64,000 bases of DNA, taken from positions 1 through 64,000 of the forward strand of contig NZ_JBOFQF010000047.1 in NCBI RefSeq assembly GCF_051660745.1. The letters run 5' to 3'. Shown here piece after piece: positions 26,178-33,459 of this stretch (position 1 is the stretch's first letter; every line of letters starts with the position of its first letter). The translations under genes and the position numbers were made by a program. The notes under the pieces were generated by a model. The model did not search any database and was not told where the DNA came from. It saw nothing but the letters and a program-made list of their open reading frames with translations. Origin of the DNA: Segniliparus sp051660745. GTDB taxonomy: Bacteria > Actinomycetota > Actinomycetes > Mycobacteriales > Mycobacteriaceae.

Positions 26178-27146
26178 TCAGACCGCTGCCTTCACCTTGT
26201 CCCAGTCGTACATGCGGACCAGCGCCTGCGCTCGGACGAGCTTCCACGCGCCGTACTTGAAGTAGTCGAAACCGCTGCCTTTCACGCGGGCGTTCAACAG
26301 GCCCCACACGCCCCAGAAGAAATCGGCGGCGACCTGCGAGGCCTGCACTCGTGCGACCTCGGCCGGAGTGGGAGACCCGAAGTACCCGTCCAGCAGTTCC
26401 CGCGACGGGTTGTCGATGAAGGCCTCGGTGCACAGGAGGGCGAGGTCGGCGCTGCGGTCGTTGTCCGACGCGTACTCGAAATCGATGATCTTGACCCCGC
26501 CCGGCCCGAGCAGGAAATTGCCCGGCATGGGGTCGTTGTGGCTCGGCACGAGGTCGAACCCGGAGGCTTCGAAACGCGCCTTGAGGTCCTCGAACTCGTC
26601 CTCCAGCCAGCGGAACGGCCCGGGGACCGCGCCGCCCGCCGCGCGCAGCTGGTCTCTTTGGGCTTGCGCGAGGTCGAAGAGGGTGGCGCGTTTGCCGAGG
26701 AGCGGGAGCTGGTGCAGGCGCCGGTAGACAGCCATGATCTCGCTGCCAAGGCCCGGGTCGCGCAGCTGCGCCGTGGTGCACGTGCTGTGCCCGTCGAGGA
26801 AGCCCGCCACCTCGACGCCGGTGGCCGCGTCGAAATGGTGGACCTCGGCGGTCAGGCCGATCTCGCCCGCCGCCCGCGCGGCGCGGTTGGCGGTCGCCCG
26901 GTCGATGTACTCCTCGGTGCCTTGCCCCGGCACTTTCATGACGTAGCGGGCCTCGGCGGCGATGTCGGTGACGAGCCAGTTGTCGTTCGTGAGGCCGCCT
27001 GCCAGCGGCTCGGCCGCGATGGCGCGGCCCGACCACAGCGGCACCCCGCGCAGGGCCGCGCGGATCCGCTCGGGAAGCTCCTGCCCGTTCGCCGCGCCGA
27101 TCGGATCCGCCCCGCTCACTGCGCTGCCCTGATTCGCTCCGCTCAT
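26178..27146 (-). CDS. Choline/ethanolamine-kinase-like phosphotransferase
   Basis: The 322-residue APH/choline-kinase-fold enzyme has LAGGLTNDNWLV at the N-lobe, the catalytic loop HNDPMPGNF near 199 and the metal-binding IIDFEYASDND near 220. The last two are typical of choline and ethanolamine kinases. It is the last gene of a three-gene operon and overlaps the preceding stop in ATGA (27143-27146). GAGGA lies six bases before ATG 27146. Next to a phospho-lyase-type PLP enzyme, the likely product is a phospho-amino-alcohol such as phosphoethanolamine (inference). Confidence 0.85.
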   Translation of the reverse strand: MSGANQGSAVSGADPIGAANGQELPERIRAALRGVPLWSGRAIAAEPLAGGLTNDNWLVTDIAAEARYVMKVPGQGTEEYIDRATANRAARAAGEIGLTAEVHHFDAATGVEVAGFLDGHSTCTTAQLRDPGLGSEIMAVYRRLHQLPLLGKRATLFDLAQAQRDQLRAAGGAVPGPFRWLEDEFEDLKARFEASGFDLVPSHNDPMPGNFLLGPGGVKIIDFEYASDNDRSADLALLCTEAFIDNPSRELLDGYFGSPTPAEVARVQASQVAADFFWGVWGLLNARVKGSGFDYFKYGAWKLVRAQALVRMYDWDKVKAAV

Positions 27147-28027
27147 CGTGGGTCCTCTAGCCAGGCGGAGAGTCCCCCGCAAGCGGGAGGCGCCCCCACG
27201 GGGGAGCCGTACAGCGCAGCGCGGCCCTTGGTGAAGCGCCAGAGCCCGTATTTGACGTAGTCGACGGCCCGGTCCGAGCTGGTGGCCATCCGCCAGCTGG
27301 CGATCAAGCCCCACAGCAGATCGTCCGCGACCGACCACGCGCGGGCAACCAGCTCCGCCTCGACCGGCAAAGCCAGCGCCCGCAGCACCTCGCTCGCGGT
27401 GGCGCAGAAGGGGACGATCTCCCCGAGGACCGATCCGGCCTCTTCCAAGGGGTCTCGCCGGGCGACGACGCTCCATCCGGTGAGCTTCGGATCGGACGCG
27501 CCGCCAGGGGCGATCAGCAGGTTGGAGACGGCGCCGTCGCCGTGGCAGGGGATCGCGGGCATGGCGAAGCGCTCGCGGCGGGCGGCGAACCGGTCCAGGG
27601 CGCGGCTGAGCTCGTCGGCTTCGACGGGCGGCGGAATGCCTGCGGCGCTGTGCGCCTCGCGCAGCCTCGCCACGTCCTCGAAGAGTGTGCGCTCCGGCAG
27701 TTGGGCGAGCGGCAGCTGGAGGTCGAGCGACTGGAAGCGCGTCCGAAGCCCGAGCGCGGCGCGCAGCAGCCCCGCGTCCGCGAGGTCGTCGAGTTTCGCG
27801 GGCCGAGCGCCTTCGACCAGCTCGGTGGTGAAGCCTGCCGAGTCGGACGCGACGACCGAGGGGGCGATCCCGGCGGCTCCCGCCGCCGTCGTGGCGGCGA
27901 GGATCGCGGGAAGGGGCGAGGCGAACACCTCGTCGGCGGGGTCGTGCGTGCGCCGGAGCAGCGCGTCGCCCTCCCGGTCCCACCGCGCGCTGCAGGCGAT
28001 CCAGCTCGGGCTGGGCTCCGGCTCCAC
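27143..28027 (-). CDS. Degenerate kinase-fold protein (probable pseudokinase)
   Basis: The 294-residue protein resembles the next gene's product in layout and in its C-terminus (DDLLWGLIASWRMATSSDRAVDYVKYGLWR). The catalytic-loop equivalent is CHGDGAVSNLLI near 163, keeping His, Asp and Asn. Where the partner has the metal-binding Asp of IIDFEY, this one reads KLTGWSVV, so that Asp is missing. The N-lobe is also poorly conserved. It may be a regulatory or structural partner of the intact kinase. The start is uncertain: GTG 28027, or TTG 28042 overlapping the upstream stop as TTGA. Confidence 0.72.
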   Translation of the reverse strand: MEPEPSPSWIACSARWDREGDALLRRTHDPADEVFASPLPAILAATTAAGAAGIAPSVVASDSAGFTTELVEGARPAKLDDLADAGLLRAALGLRTRFQSLDLQLPLAQLPERTLFEDVARLREAHSAAGIPPPVEADELSRALDRFAARRERFAMPAIPCHGDGAVSNLLIAPGGASDPKLTGWSVVARRDPLEEAGSVLGEIVPFCATASEVLRALALPVEAELVARAWSVADDLLWGLIASWRMATSSDRAVDYVKYGLWRFTKGRAALYGSPVGAPPACGGLSAWLEDPR

Positions 28028-28038
28028 TGCGGCTCGTG

Positions 28039-29391
28039 TCAACGCGAACCGGCCGGTCTTTTGTCGAGCACCGCGTCGAGCGCCTCGTCGAGGGCGGTGA
28101 CGAGCCAGTCGATGTCGTGCTCCCCGAACGCGAGCGGGGGCCGGAGTTTGAGCACGTTGCCGTGCGGGCCCGCGACGGAGGTGAGCACCCGGCGCTCGCG
28201 CAGCGCCTCGACAGCTTTGAGGGCGAGCTGTTTGTCGGGAGTCTTCGCCTCCGGGTCGGAGACCAGCTCGAAGCCGATGAACAGGCCCGCGCCGCGCACA
28301 TCGCCGACGTTTTCGTGCTTGTCGCCAAGCTTCTGCAATTCGGCGAGGAGTATGCGCCCGACTCGCAGGCTGTGCTGGAGCAGCCCTTCCTGCTGGATCA
28401 CGTCGAGCACCGCCTGCCCGGCGGCCATGGCGACCGGGTTGCCGCCGAAGGTGTTGAAGTAGGGGAGCGTCGTGGCGAAGGGCGCGAGCACGTCCGCGCG
28501 CGCGGCCATGCCGGAGACGGGGAAGCCGTTGCCCATCGGCTTGCCAAGGGTGACCAGGTCCGGGACGAGGCCGTGGCGCGCGAACCCCCAGAACGCCTCG
28601 CCGGTGCGGCTGAAGCCGGGCTGCACCTCGTCCGCGATGAACATCCCGCCCTGGCGGCGCACCTCGTCCACCGCCTCGCGGAGCATCCCCTGCTCGCCGG
28701 GGAGCACCCCGTCGCTGGAGAAGATCGAGTCGGCGAGGAAGGCGGCGAAGCCGAGGCCGGACGACTTGAGGTCCTCGATCGCGGCCTTGATGTCCGAGGC
28801 GAAGGCCGCGCCGTCGCGGCCCCGGTAGGTGTCGGGGGCTTCGACCAGGCGCACGAAGTCCGCCAGCGGCTGGCCGCTGCCGAGCGCGGGGGACAGGCCA
28901 GAGGTGAGCGCGCTCGTGCCGTGGTACGCCTCGCGGGTGACGATGACGCCCTGCGCCCCGGTGGCGACCTGGGCGACGCGCACCGCGAGGTCGTTCGCCT
29001 CCGAGCCGGTGCACATGAACATCACCTGGTCCAGCTCGGCGGGCATGGTGGCGAGCAGCCGGTCGGCGTAGCCGACGATGCCCTCGTGCAGGTAGCGGGT
29101 GTGGGTGTTCAACGTGCGCATCTGGCGCTCGACGGCTTCGACCACGGCGGGGTGGCAATGCCCGATGCTCACCACGTTGTTGTAGACGTCGAGGTACTGC
29201 GTGCCGTGCGCGTCCCAGACATAGGCGCCCTCGCCCCGGACGAGATGGACCGGCTTTTGGTAGAAGAGCCGGTAGGCGGGCCCGAGCAGTTGCTCGCGCC
29301 GCTCGATCAACTGGCGGTCGGCTTCCGGAAGGGCGGCCGAGCCGTCGCCCCGGTAGCTGTTGGTGTCCATGATCGTCGAGCGGGTCGGCAT
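28039..29391 (-). CDS. Class III aminotransferase-fold PLP enzyme, phospho-lyase type
   Basis: The 450-residue PLP enzyme has YLDVYNNVVSIGHCHPAVVEA and LNTHTRYLHE near the N-terminus, blocks I associate with the ETNPPL/PHYKPL group (ethanolamine-phosphate and phosphohydroxylysine phospho-lyases). FIADEVQPGFSRTGEAFWGF holds the cofactor-binding Asp, and the Schiff-base Lys is in LGKPMGNGFPVSG near 283. With a choline/ethanolamine-type kinase in the same operon, breakdown of an amino alcohol via its phosphate ester is plausible. AAGACT lies six bases before ATG 29391; an ATG at 29370 is the alternative. Confidence 0.87.
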   Translation of the reverse strand: MPTRSTIMDTNSYRGDGSAALPEADRQLIERREQLLGPAYRLFYQKPVHLVRGEGAYVWDAHGTQYLDVYNNVVSIGHCHPAVVEAVERQMRTLNTHTRYLHEGIVGYADRLLATMPAELDQVMFMCTGSEANDLAVRVAQVATGAQGVIVTREAYHGTSALTSGLSPALGSGQPLADFVRLVEAPDTYRGRDGAAFASDIKAAIEDLKSSGLGFAAFLADSIFSSDGVLPGEQGMLREAVDEVRRQGGMFIADEVQPGFSRTGEAFWGFARHGLVPDLVTLGKPMGNGFPVSGMAARADVLAPFATTLPYFNTFGGNPVAMAAGQAVLDVIQQEGLLQHSLRVGRILLAELQKLGDKHENVGDVRGAGLFIGFELVSDPEAKTPDKQLALKAVEALRERRVLTSVAGPHGNVLKLRPPLAFGEHDIDWLVTALDEALDAVLDKRPAGSR

Positions 29392-29479
29392 CCCCCTAGT
29401 CTTGCCGACTCCGGGCTCGGCGGACGGCTGAAACGCGTGAAGAGCTTGTAACGTTTCACCCCCGTGGCAGACTGGGGGC
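29392..29479. promoter_or_regulatory. Divergent leaderless promoters with mirrored sequence
   Basis: Both genes leaving this 88-base gap have nearly the same upstream sequence. Toward the PLP enzyme it reads GGCAAGACTAGGGGG then ATG; toward the DinB gene it reads GGCAGACTGGGGGC then ATG. Each has an AGACT-type -10 six bases from the start. The two form an imperfect inverted repeat with about 60 bases between the arms, so one factor could control both. Confidence 0.45.
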
Positions 29480-30073
29480 ATGCCCGAGGAGAACCTGAAA
29501 GCGGACTTGCGCAGCTATTTGCAGACTGTCCGAGAGGCCGTGCTGTGGAAGCTCGACGGGCTCTCGGAGTACGACGCGCGCCGCCCGCTCACCCGGACGG
29601 GGACGAACCTGCTCGGCCTCGTCAAACATCTGGCGCACGTCGAGTTCGGCTATTTCGGCGCGGCGTTCGGCAGGGATCCCGAGGAGGACCTGCCGGGGTG
29701 GTCCGAGGACGCGGATCCGAACGACGACATGTGGGCGAAGCCCGACGAGTCGCGGGAGGCGGTCGTGGCGTTGTACCGCCGCGCGTGGGCGTGGGCCGAC
29801 GCGACCATCGGGGAGAAGCGGCTCGAAGACCGAGGACGCGTGCCGTGGTGGCCTGCGGACCGGGCCGAGCCGACTTTGCACAAGGTCCTGGTGCATGTGA
29901 TCGCGGAGACGAACCGGCACGCCGGGCACGCGGACATCGTCCGCGAGCTCGTGGACGGCGCCGCGGGGCTCCGAGCGGGCAATGACAACCTCGCCTCGGG
30001 CGACGCGGCATGGTGGGCGCAGTACCGCGATAAGCTCGAACGCGTGGCAAAACAAGCAGGCTCGGTGCAATGA
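29480..30073 (+). CDS. DinB-family (DUF664) protein
   Basis: The 197-residue four-helix-bundle protein has NLLGLVKHLAHVEFGYFG near residue 45 and IAETNRHAGHADIVREL near 140. These provide the three His ligands of the DinB/DUF664 metal site. Relatives include mycothiol- and bacillithiol-dependent transferases; the substrate here is unknown. CAGACT stands six bases before ATG 29480. The stop overlaps the following lipoprotein gene start in ATGA, so the two are co-translated. Confidence 0.82.
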   Translation: MPEENLKADLRSYLQTVREAVLWKLDGLSEYDARRPLTRTGTNLLGLVKHLAHVEFGYFGAAFGRDPEEDLPGWSEDADPNDDMWAKPDESREAVVALYRRAWAWADATIGEKRLEDRGRVPWWPADRAEPTLHKVLVHVIAETNRHAGHADIVRELVDGAAGLRAGNDNLASGDAAWWAQYRDKLERVAKQAGSVQ

Positions 30074-30795
30074 TGGCCCGAACATCCCTTTTCCAGGCGG
30101 CGACCAGCGTTGTCGCGGCGTCCGCCGTGCTGCTCGCAGGCTGTTCCGCGAAGCAGCAGGGCACGCCGCGCAGCGCCGCCGCGCCGTCCTCGGCCTCGGC
30201 GCTTCCCCCGGCGAAGACCATCACGCCGAAGGACGCGGCGGACAAGAAGCCGTTGCGGTTGAAGTTCGGCCAGCCGGTGACGTACCAGCGCGACGGCGTG
30301 TCCATCACGATCGTCCCGCGCAGCATGGAGAAGATGCAGAGCACGCCGGAAGGGCTGAGCGGCAGCATCCTCGATTGCGGGGCGTGGTGGCGCGTGGTCG
30401 AGACATGGGTCGTCGACATCAAGCCGGACACCGCCTGGCGTAGCTGGCGGCGGGACTTCCAGGGCGTGTTCGGACTGTTCAGCGAGTCGCAGGACAAGCA
30501 GTACGGTTTCTACAACGAGGTCGCGACCTCGGCGGTCTCGAGCGAGCCGACGGACCTCGACAAGGCGCTCGGGAATGCGAACCGGGCCTGGGACCGGAAA
30601 ACGCCGCTGCATTTCGAGCAGAGCGGGCCGCAGTACCTCGCGGGCTGCAAGATCAACACAGGGACGGACGACCCGGCGAACAGCGGGCAATTCGCGCCGG
30701 ACAGCCGTCCGCTTGTCGGGCTGGAGCTGATCCTGCCCTCGTCCGACGGGCAAAACCCCCGGACATGGCCGACGCTGGCGATCTGGACCCCCTGA
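30070..30795 (+). CDS. Secreted lipoprotein of unknown function
   Basis: The 241-residue protein has a lipoprotein signal ending in LLAGC, with the lipid-modified Cys near residue 26. An Ala/Ser/Pro-rich linker follows. The mature domain has two further cysteines (ILDCGAWW, LAGCKIN) and many aromatic residues. ATG 30070 is used because of the overlap with the upstream gene; ATG 30073 is equally possible. A weak inverted-repeat element lies at about 30808-30835 before the convergent gene. I recognise no family. Confidence 0.72.
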   Translation: MMARTSLFQAATSVVAASAVLLAGCSAKQQGTPRSAAAPSSASALPPAKTITPKDAADKKPLRLKFGQPVTYQRDGVSITIVPRSMEKMQSTPEGLSGSILDCGAWWRVVETWVVDIKPDTAWRSWRRDFQGVFGLFSESQDKQYGFYNEVATSAVSSEPTDLDKALGNANRAWDRKTPLHFEQSGPQYLAGCKINTGTDDPANSGQFAPDSRPLVGLELILPSSDGQNPRTWPTLAIWTP

Positions 30796-30829
30796 CCTCC
30801 CCCTGACCTCCGACCGGCCTCTGCGGGGC

Positions 30830-32209
30830 CTATCGGTTGTACGGGTGCTCTTGGACCCAGTTGAAGCCGCGCTCGACGAGCGGGAACGCGCTCGGGTCCA
30901 TCCGGTCGAACCAGATGTGGACGCGATGCCCGACGTAGTCCTCGCCGTCGATCACCATCGAGCCTGGCCGTGGCCACCAATAAGTCAGCCTGATCCGCGC
31001 CGGGGTCTCGACGTACGTGCCGAGCTCGATCCGGTGGCCGAGGTCGATGATGTGGTGGCGAGGGTCGATGGTCCCGCCGAACACTTCGAACGAGTCGTCC
31101 ATATGCTGCACGGTCACCATGACCGGATCGGAGACGTGGAAAGGGCGGTCGAACACCACTCGCCGCCAACGGAGCCCGTCGGTGAGGAGCGGATCGCGCT
31201 GGTACCCCTCGGCGGAGAAGTGGTCCACCTGCCAGATGCCGTACAGCTCGGGCGCGGGCCGGGCGAACTGCTGCCAGCCCTGCCCGCCGAACGCGGCGAG
31301 CAAAGCGAGGCCCGCGCAGATCTGGGCGACAGACGCGAGGCGGTTCGCGCGGCGGCTGCCGAACAATGCGGCGGGCGCCGCCGCAGGGACGGGCCGGTCG
31401 GTGAACAGCGCTGCGGACAGCCTGCGCGCGTGCGGCGCGAACAGGAACAGGCTCATCAGCAAGAGCTGGGACGACACCGTCTTGAGCCGGATGTCGTAGG
31501 TCATGTTCAGGAGGAACACCTGGGCGAGGTCGACCACGCTGACCAGGGCGCCCGCCGGAGCGGTCCGAGACGACAGGAGCAGGAGGCCGCCGAGCACCTC
31601 CGCCGCCGCGCCGAGGACGATCTCATAGGGCTGGGAGACTCCGACCTGCGCCCACAGCACGCCTTCGGGGCTGAAGTTGCCGTACGGCTCCACCAGCCGG
31701 TTGAGCACGAACGGCATCTGGGTGGGGACCACCTTCGCCATGCCGAAGTAGAACATCGCGGTCGCGAGCACGAGGCGCAAGAGCGTCCACACCCAGGCCT
31801 GGAACCGGTCGTAGCGCCGCCGCTGCCGGTCGAGCGCCGTCCAGAGCGCTGTGGCGAGCGCCGCCGTCGCGGCGACGCAGAAGAGCGCGGACCATTGGAA
31901 GGCGCTGTCGCTGCCGACCTGGGTGCTCTCGACGCGCAGACCCAACAGATGCTCGCCTGCCCACGCGACCGGCGGGCGGGTCGCGCGGAGCATCCCGAGC
32001 ATCGCCGACCACGGGCTGTCGAAGCCGAATCCCGTCAGGACGACCGGGACGAGCCCGACCGCCAGCACGAGCCCGAACGAGCCGAAATAGCATGTCCCGA
32101 ATCGGAATGCGATCAACGTGATGGGTTTCCAACGCGGCCCCGACGGGGGAGCGTCCTCGTCGCGAAGAGGGCCGTTGTCGTCGTGCAACTGGTGATCGCC
32201 CCCGCGCAT
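30830..32209 (-). CDS. DoxX-like multi-pass membrane protein
   Basis: The 459-residue protein has about eight transmembrane helices, with a DoxX-like core around FRFGTCYFGSFG, LRLVLATAMFYFGMAKVVP and AEVLGGLLLLSSRTAPAGALVS. A C-terminal soluble beta-rich part of about 130 residues follows. DoxX-type proteins are quinol-oxidase-associated or thiosulfate-related, but this long form has no assigned role. TATCGT sits six bases before ATG 32209, indicating a leaderless mRNA and fixing the start. It is divergent from the sulfate-binding protein gene. Confidence 0.75.
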   Translation of the reverse strand: MRGGDHQLHDDNGPLRDEDAPPSGPRWKPITLIAFRFGTCYFGSFGLVLAVGLVPVVLTGFGFDSPWSAMLGMLRATRPPVAWAGEHLLGLRVESTQVGSDSAFQWSALFCVAATAALATALWTALDRQRRRYDRFQAWVWTLLRLVLATAMFYFGMAKVVPTQMPFVLNRLVEPYGNFSPEGVLWAQVGVSQPYEIVLGAAAEVLGGLLLLSSRTAPAGALVSVVDLAQVFLLNMTYDIRLKTVSSQLLLMSLFLFAPHARRLSAALFTDRPVPAAAPAALFGSRRANRLASVAQICAGLALLAAFGGQGWQQFARPAPELYGIWQVDHFSAEGYQRDPLLTDGLRWRRVVFDRPFHVSDPVMVTVQHMDDSFEVFGGTIDPRHHIIDLGHRIELGTYVETPARIRLTYWWPRPGSMVIDGEDYVGHRVHIWFDRMDPSAFPLVERGFNWVQEHPYNR

Positions 32210-32336
32210 CGGGCCACGATAGCACGCGAATCCTGCTCCGAATCGAAGAATGCCGCCGATTTCGAGACAGCCGAGACCTGCGTCCCTTCGATATGCTGAG
32301 CCGCCCCCGCCAGCAGAGACCACAGGAGCGCCGCCC

Positions 32337-33434
32337 ATGCCCGACACATCGCTGCCCCCGTCGAACAGACCCGGATTCTGGTCGCGGATCGCGGCGCTCA
32401 AGATTTCCGCGCTCAACCTCGTCGGGGTCGTGGCGCTGGTGGTCGCCGGGGCGTTGCTCGTGGCGGGAAATCTGCCGGACAACTCGCCGAATCAGCTGCT
32501 CAACGTCTCGTACGACCCGACCAGGGAGGTGTACGCGGCCCTCGACAAGGCTTTCGTCGAGCACTACCGCAAGCAGACCGGCGTGTCGGTGGAGGTCAAA
32601 CAGTCGCACGGCGGGTCGGGGCGCCAGGCGCGCAACGTCATCGACGGATCGGAGAGGGCAGAGGTCGTCTCGCTCGCGCTGGTCAGCGATGTCGACGCGC
32701 TGAGCAAACACGGGCTGGTCGCCCCGGACTGGCAGAAGCGGCTCCCCAACGGCTCGACTCCCTACACGTCCACCGTCGTGTTCGTCGTCCGAAAAGGCAA
32801 CCCGAAGGACGTCCACGACTGGCCCGACCTGGTCAAAGGCGATACCGGAGTCGTCACGCCCAACCCGCGCACCTCCGGCAACGGGCAGCTGAGCGTCCTC
32901 GCCGCGTGGGGCGCGATCACCACGCGGGGCGGCAGCGCCGCCGACGCGCTCGCCTACTTGCAGGCGCTCTACCGGCATATCGCCGCATTCGCGGCAGGCG
33001 CGCGCGGCTCGACCACCGCCTTCGCCGAGCAGCGGATCGGCGATGTGCATGTGACGTGGGAGAACGAGGCGATCCGCGAGGTGGGGGCCAAGCCGGGCGA
33101 GCTGGAGATCGTCTATCCGCCGGTCAGCATTCGAGCCGAGCCCGCAGTCGCCTGGGTCGACGCGAACGTCGCTGGCACGAAGGCCGCCGCGTACGCCAAG
33201 GCGTATCTGGAGTACTTGTTCACCGACTCCGCGCAGGAGCTGTTCGCGCAGTACGGTTACCGGCCGACGAACCCCTCGGTGCTCGCCAAGCATGCCGACC
33301 GGCTGCCGCCGATCAGCTTGTTCCCCGTCACCGCGCTCGCCGCGAGCTGGAGCGACGCGCGGGAGAAATTCTTCGGGGACAACGGCGTCGTCGACAATCT
33401 CCCGGCGCCGTCGGCGGCGGGGCCGGGCGCGTAG
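32337..33434 (+). CDS. Sulfate/thiosulfate-binding protein, membrane-anchored
   Basis: The 365-residue protein matches the Sbp/CysP family: LLNVSYDPTREVY, KQSHGGSGRQARNVIDG, LPNGSTPYTSTVVFVVRKGNPK and VVTPNPRTSGNGQ are family blocks forming the sulfate site. A single N-terminal helix (about 21-43) has no lipobox Cys, so the protein is probably tethered by an uncleaved helix. No ABC permease or ATPase gene follows. Instead a SulP permease gene starts 25 bases downstream. AGGAG precedes ATG 32337, and TATGCT (32292-32297) is a likely -10. Confidence 0.88.
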   Translation: MPDTSLPPSNRPGFWSRIAALKISALNLVGVVALVVAGALLVAGNLPDNSPNQLLNVSYDPTREVYAALDKAFVEHYRKQTGVSVEVKQSHGGSGRQARNVIDGSERAEVVSLALVSDVDALSKHGLVAPDWQKRLPNGSTPYTSTVVFVVRKGNPKDVHDWPDLVKGDTGVVTPNPRTSGNGQLSVLAAWGAITTRGGSAADALAYLQALYRHIAAFAAGARGSTTAFAEQRIGDVHVTWENEAIREVGAKPGELEIVYPPVSIRAEPAVAWVDANVAGTKAAAYAKAYLEYLFTDSAQELFAQYGYRPTNPSVLAKHADRLPPISLFPVTALAASWSDAREKFFGDNGVVDNLPAPSAAGPGA

Positions 33435-33459
33435 CGGCGCGGGAGAAGAGGAGCAAGAC

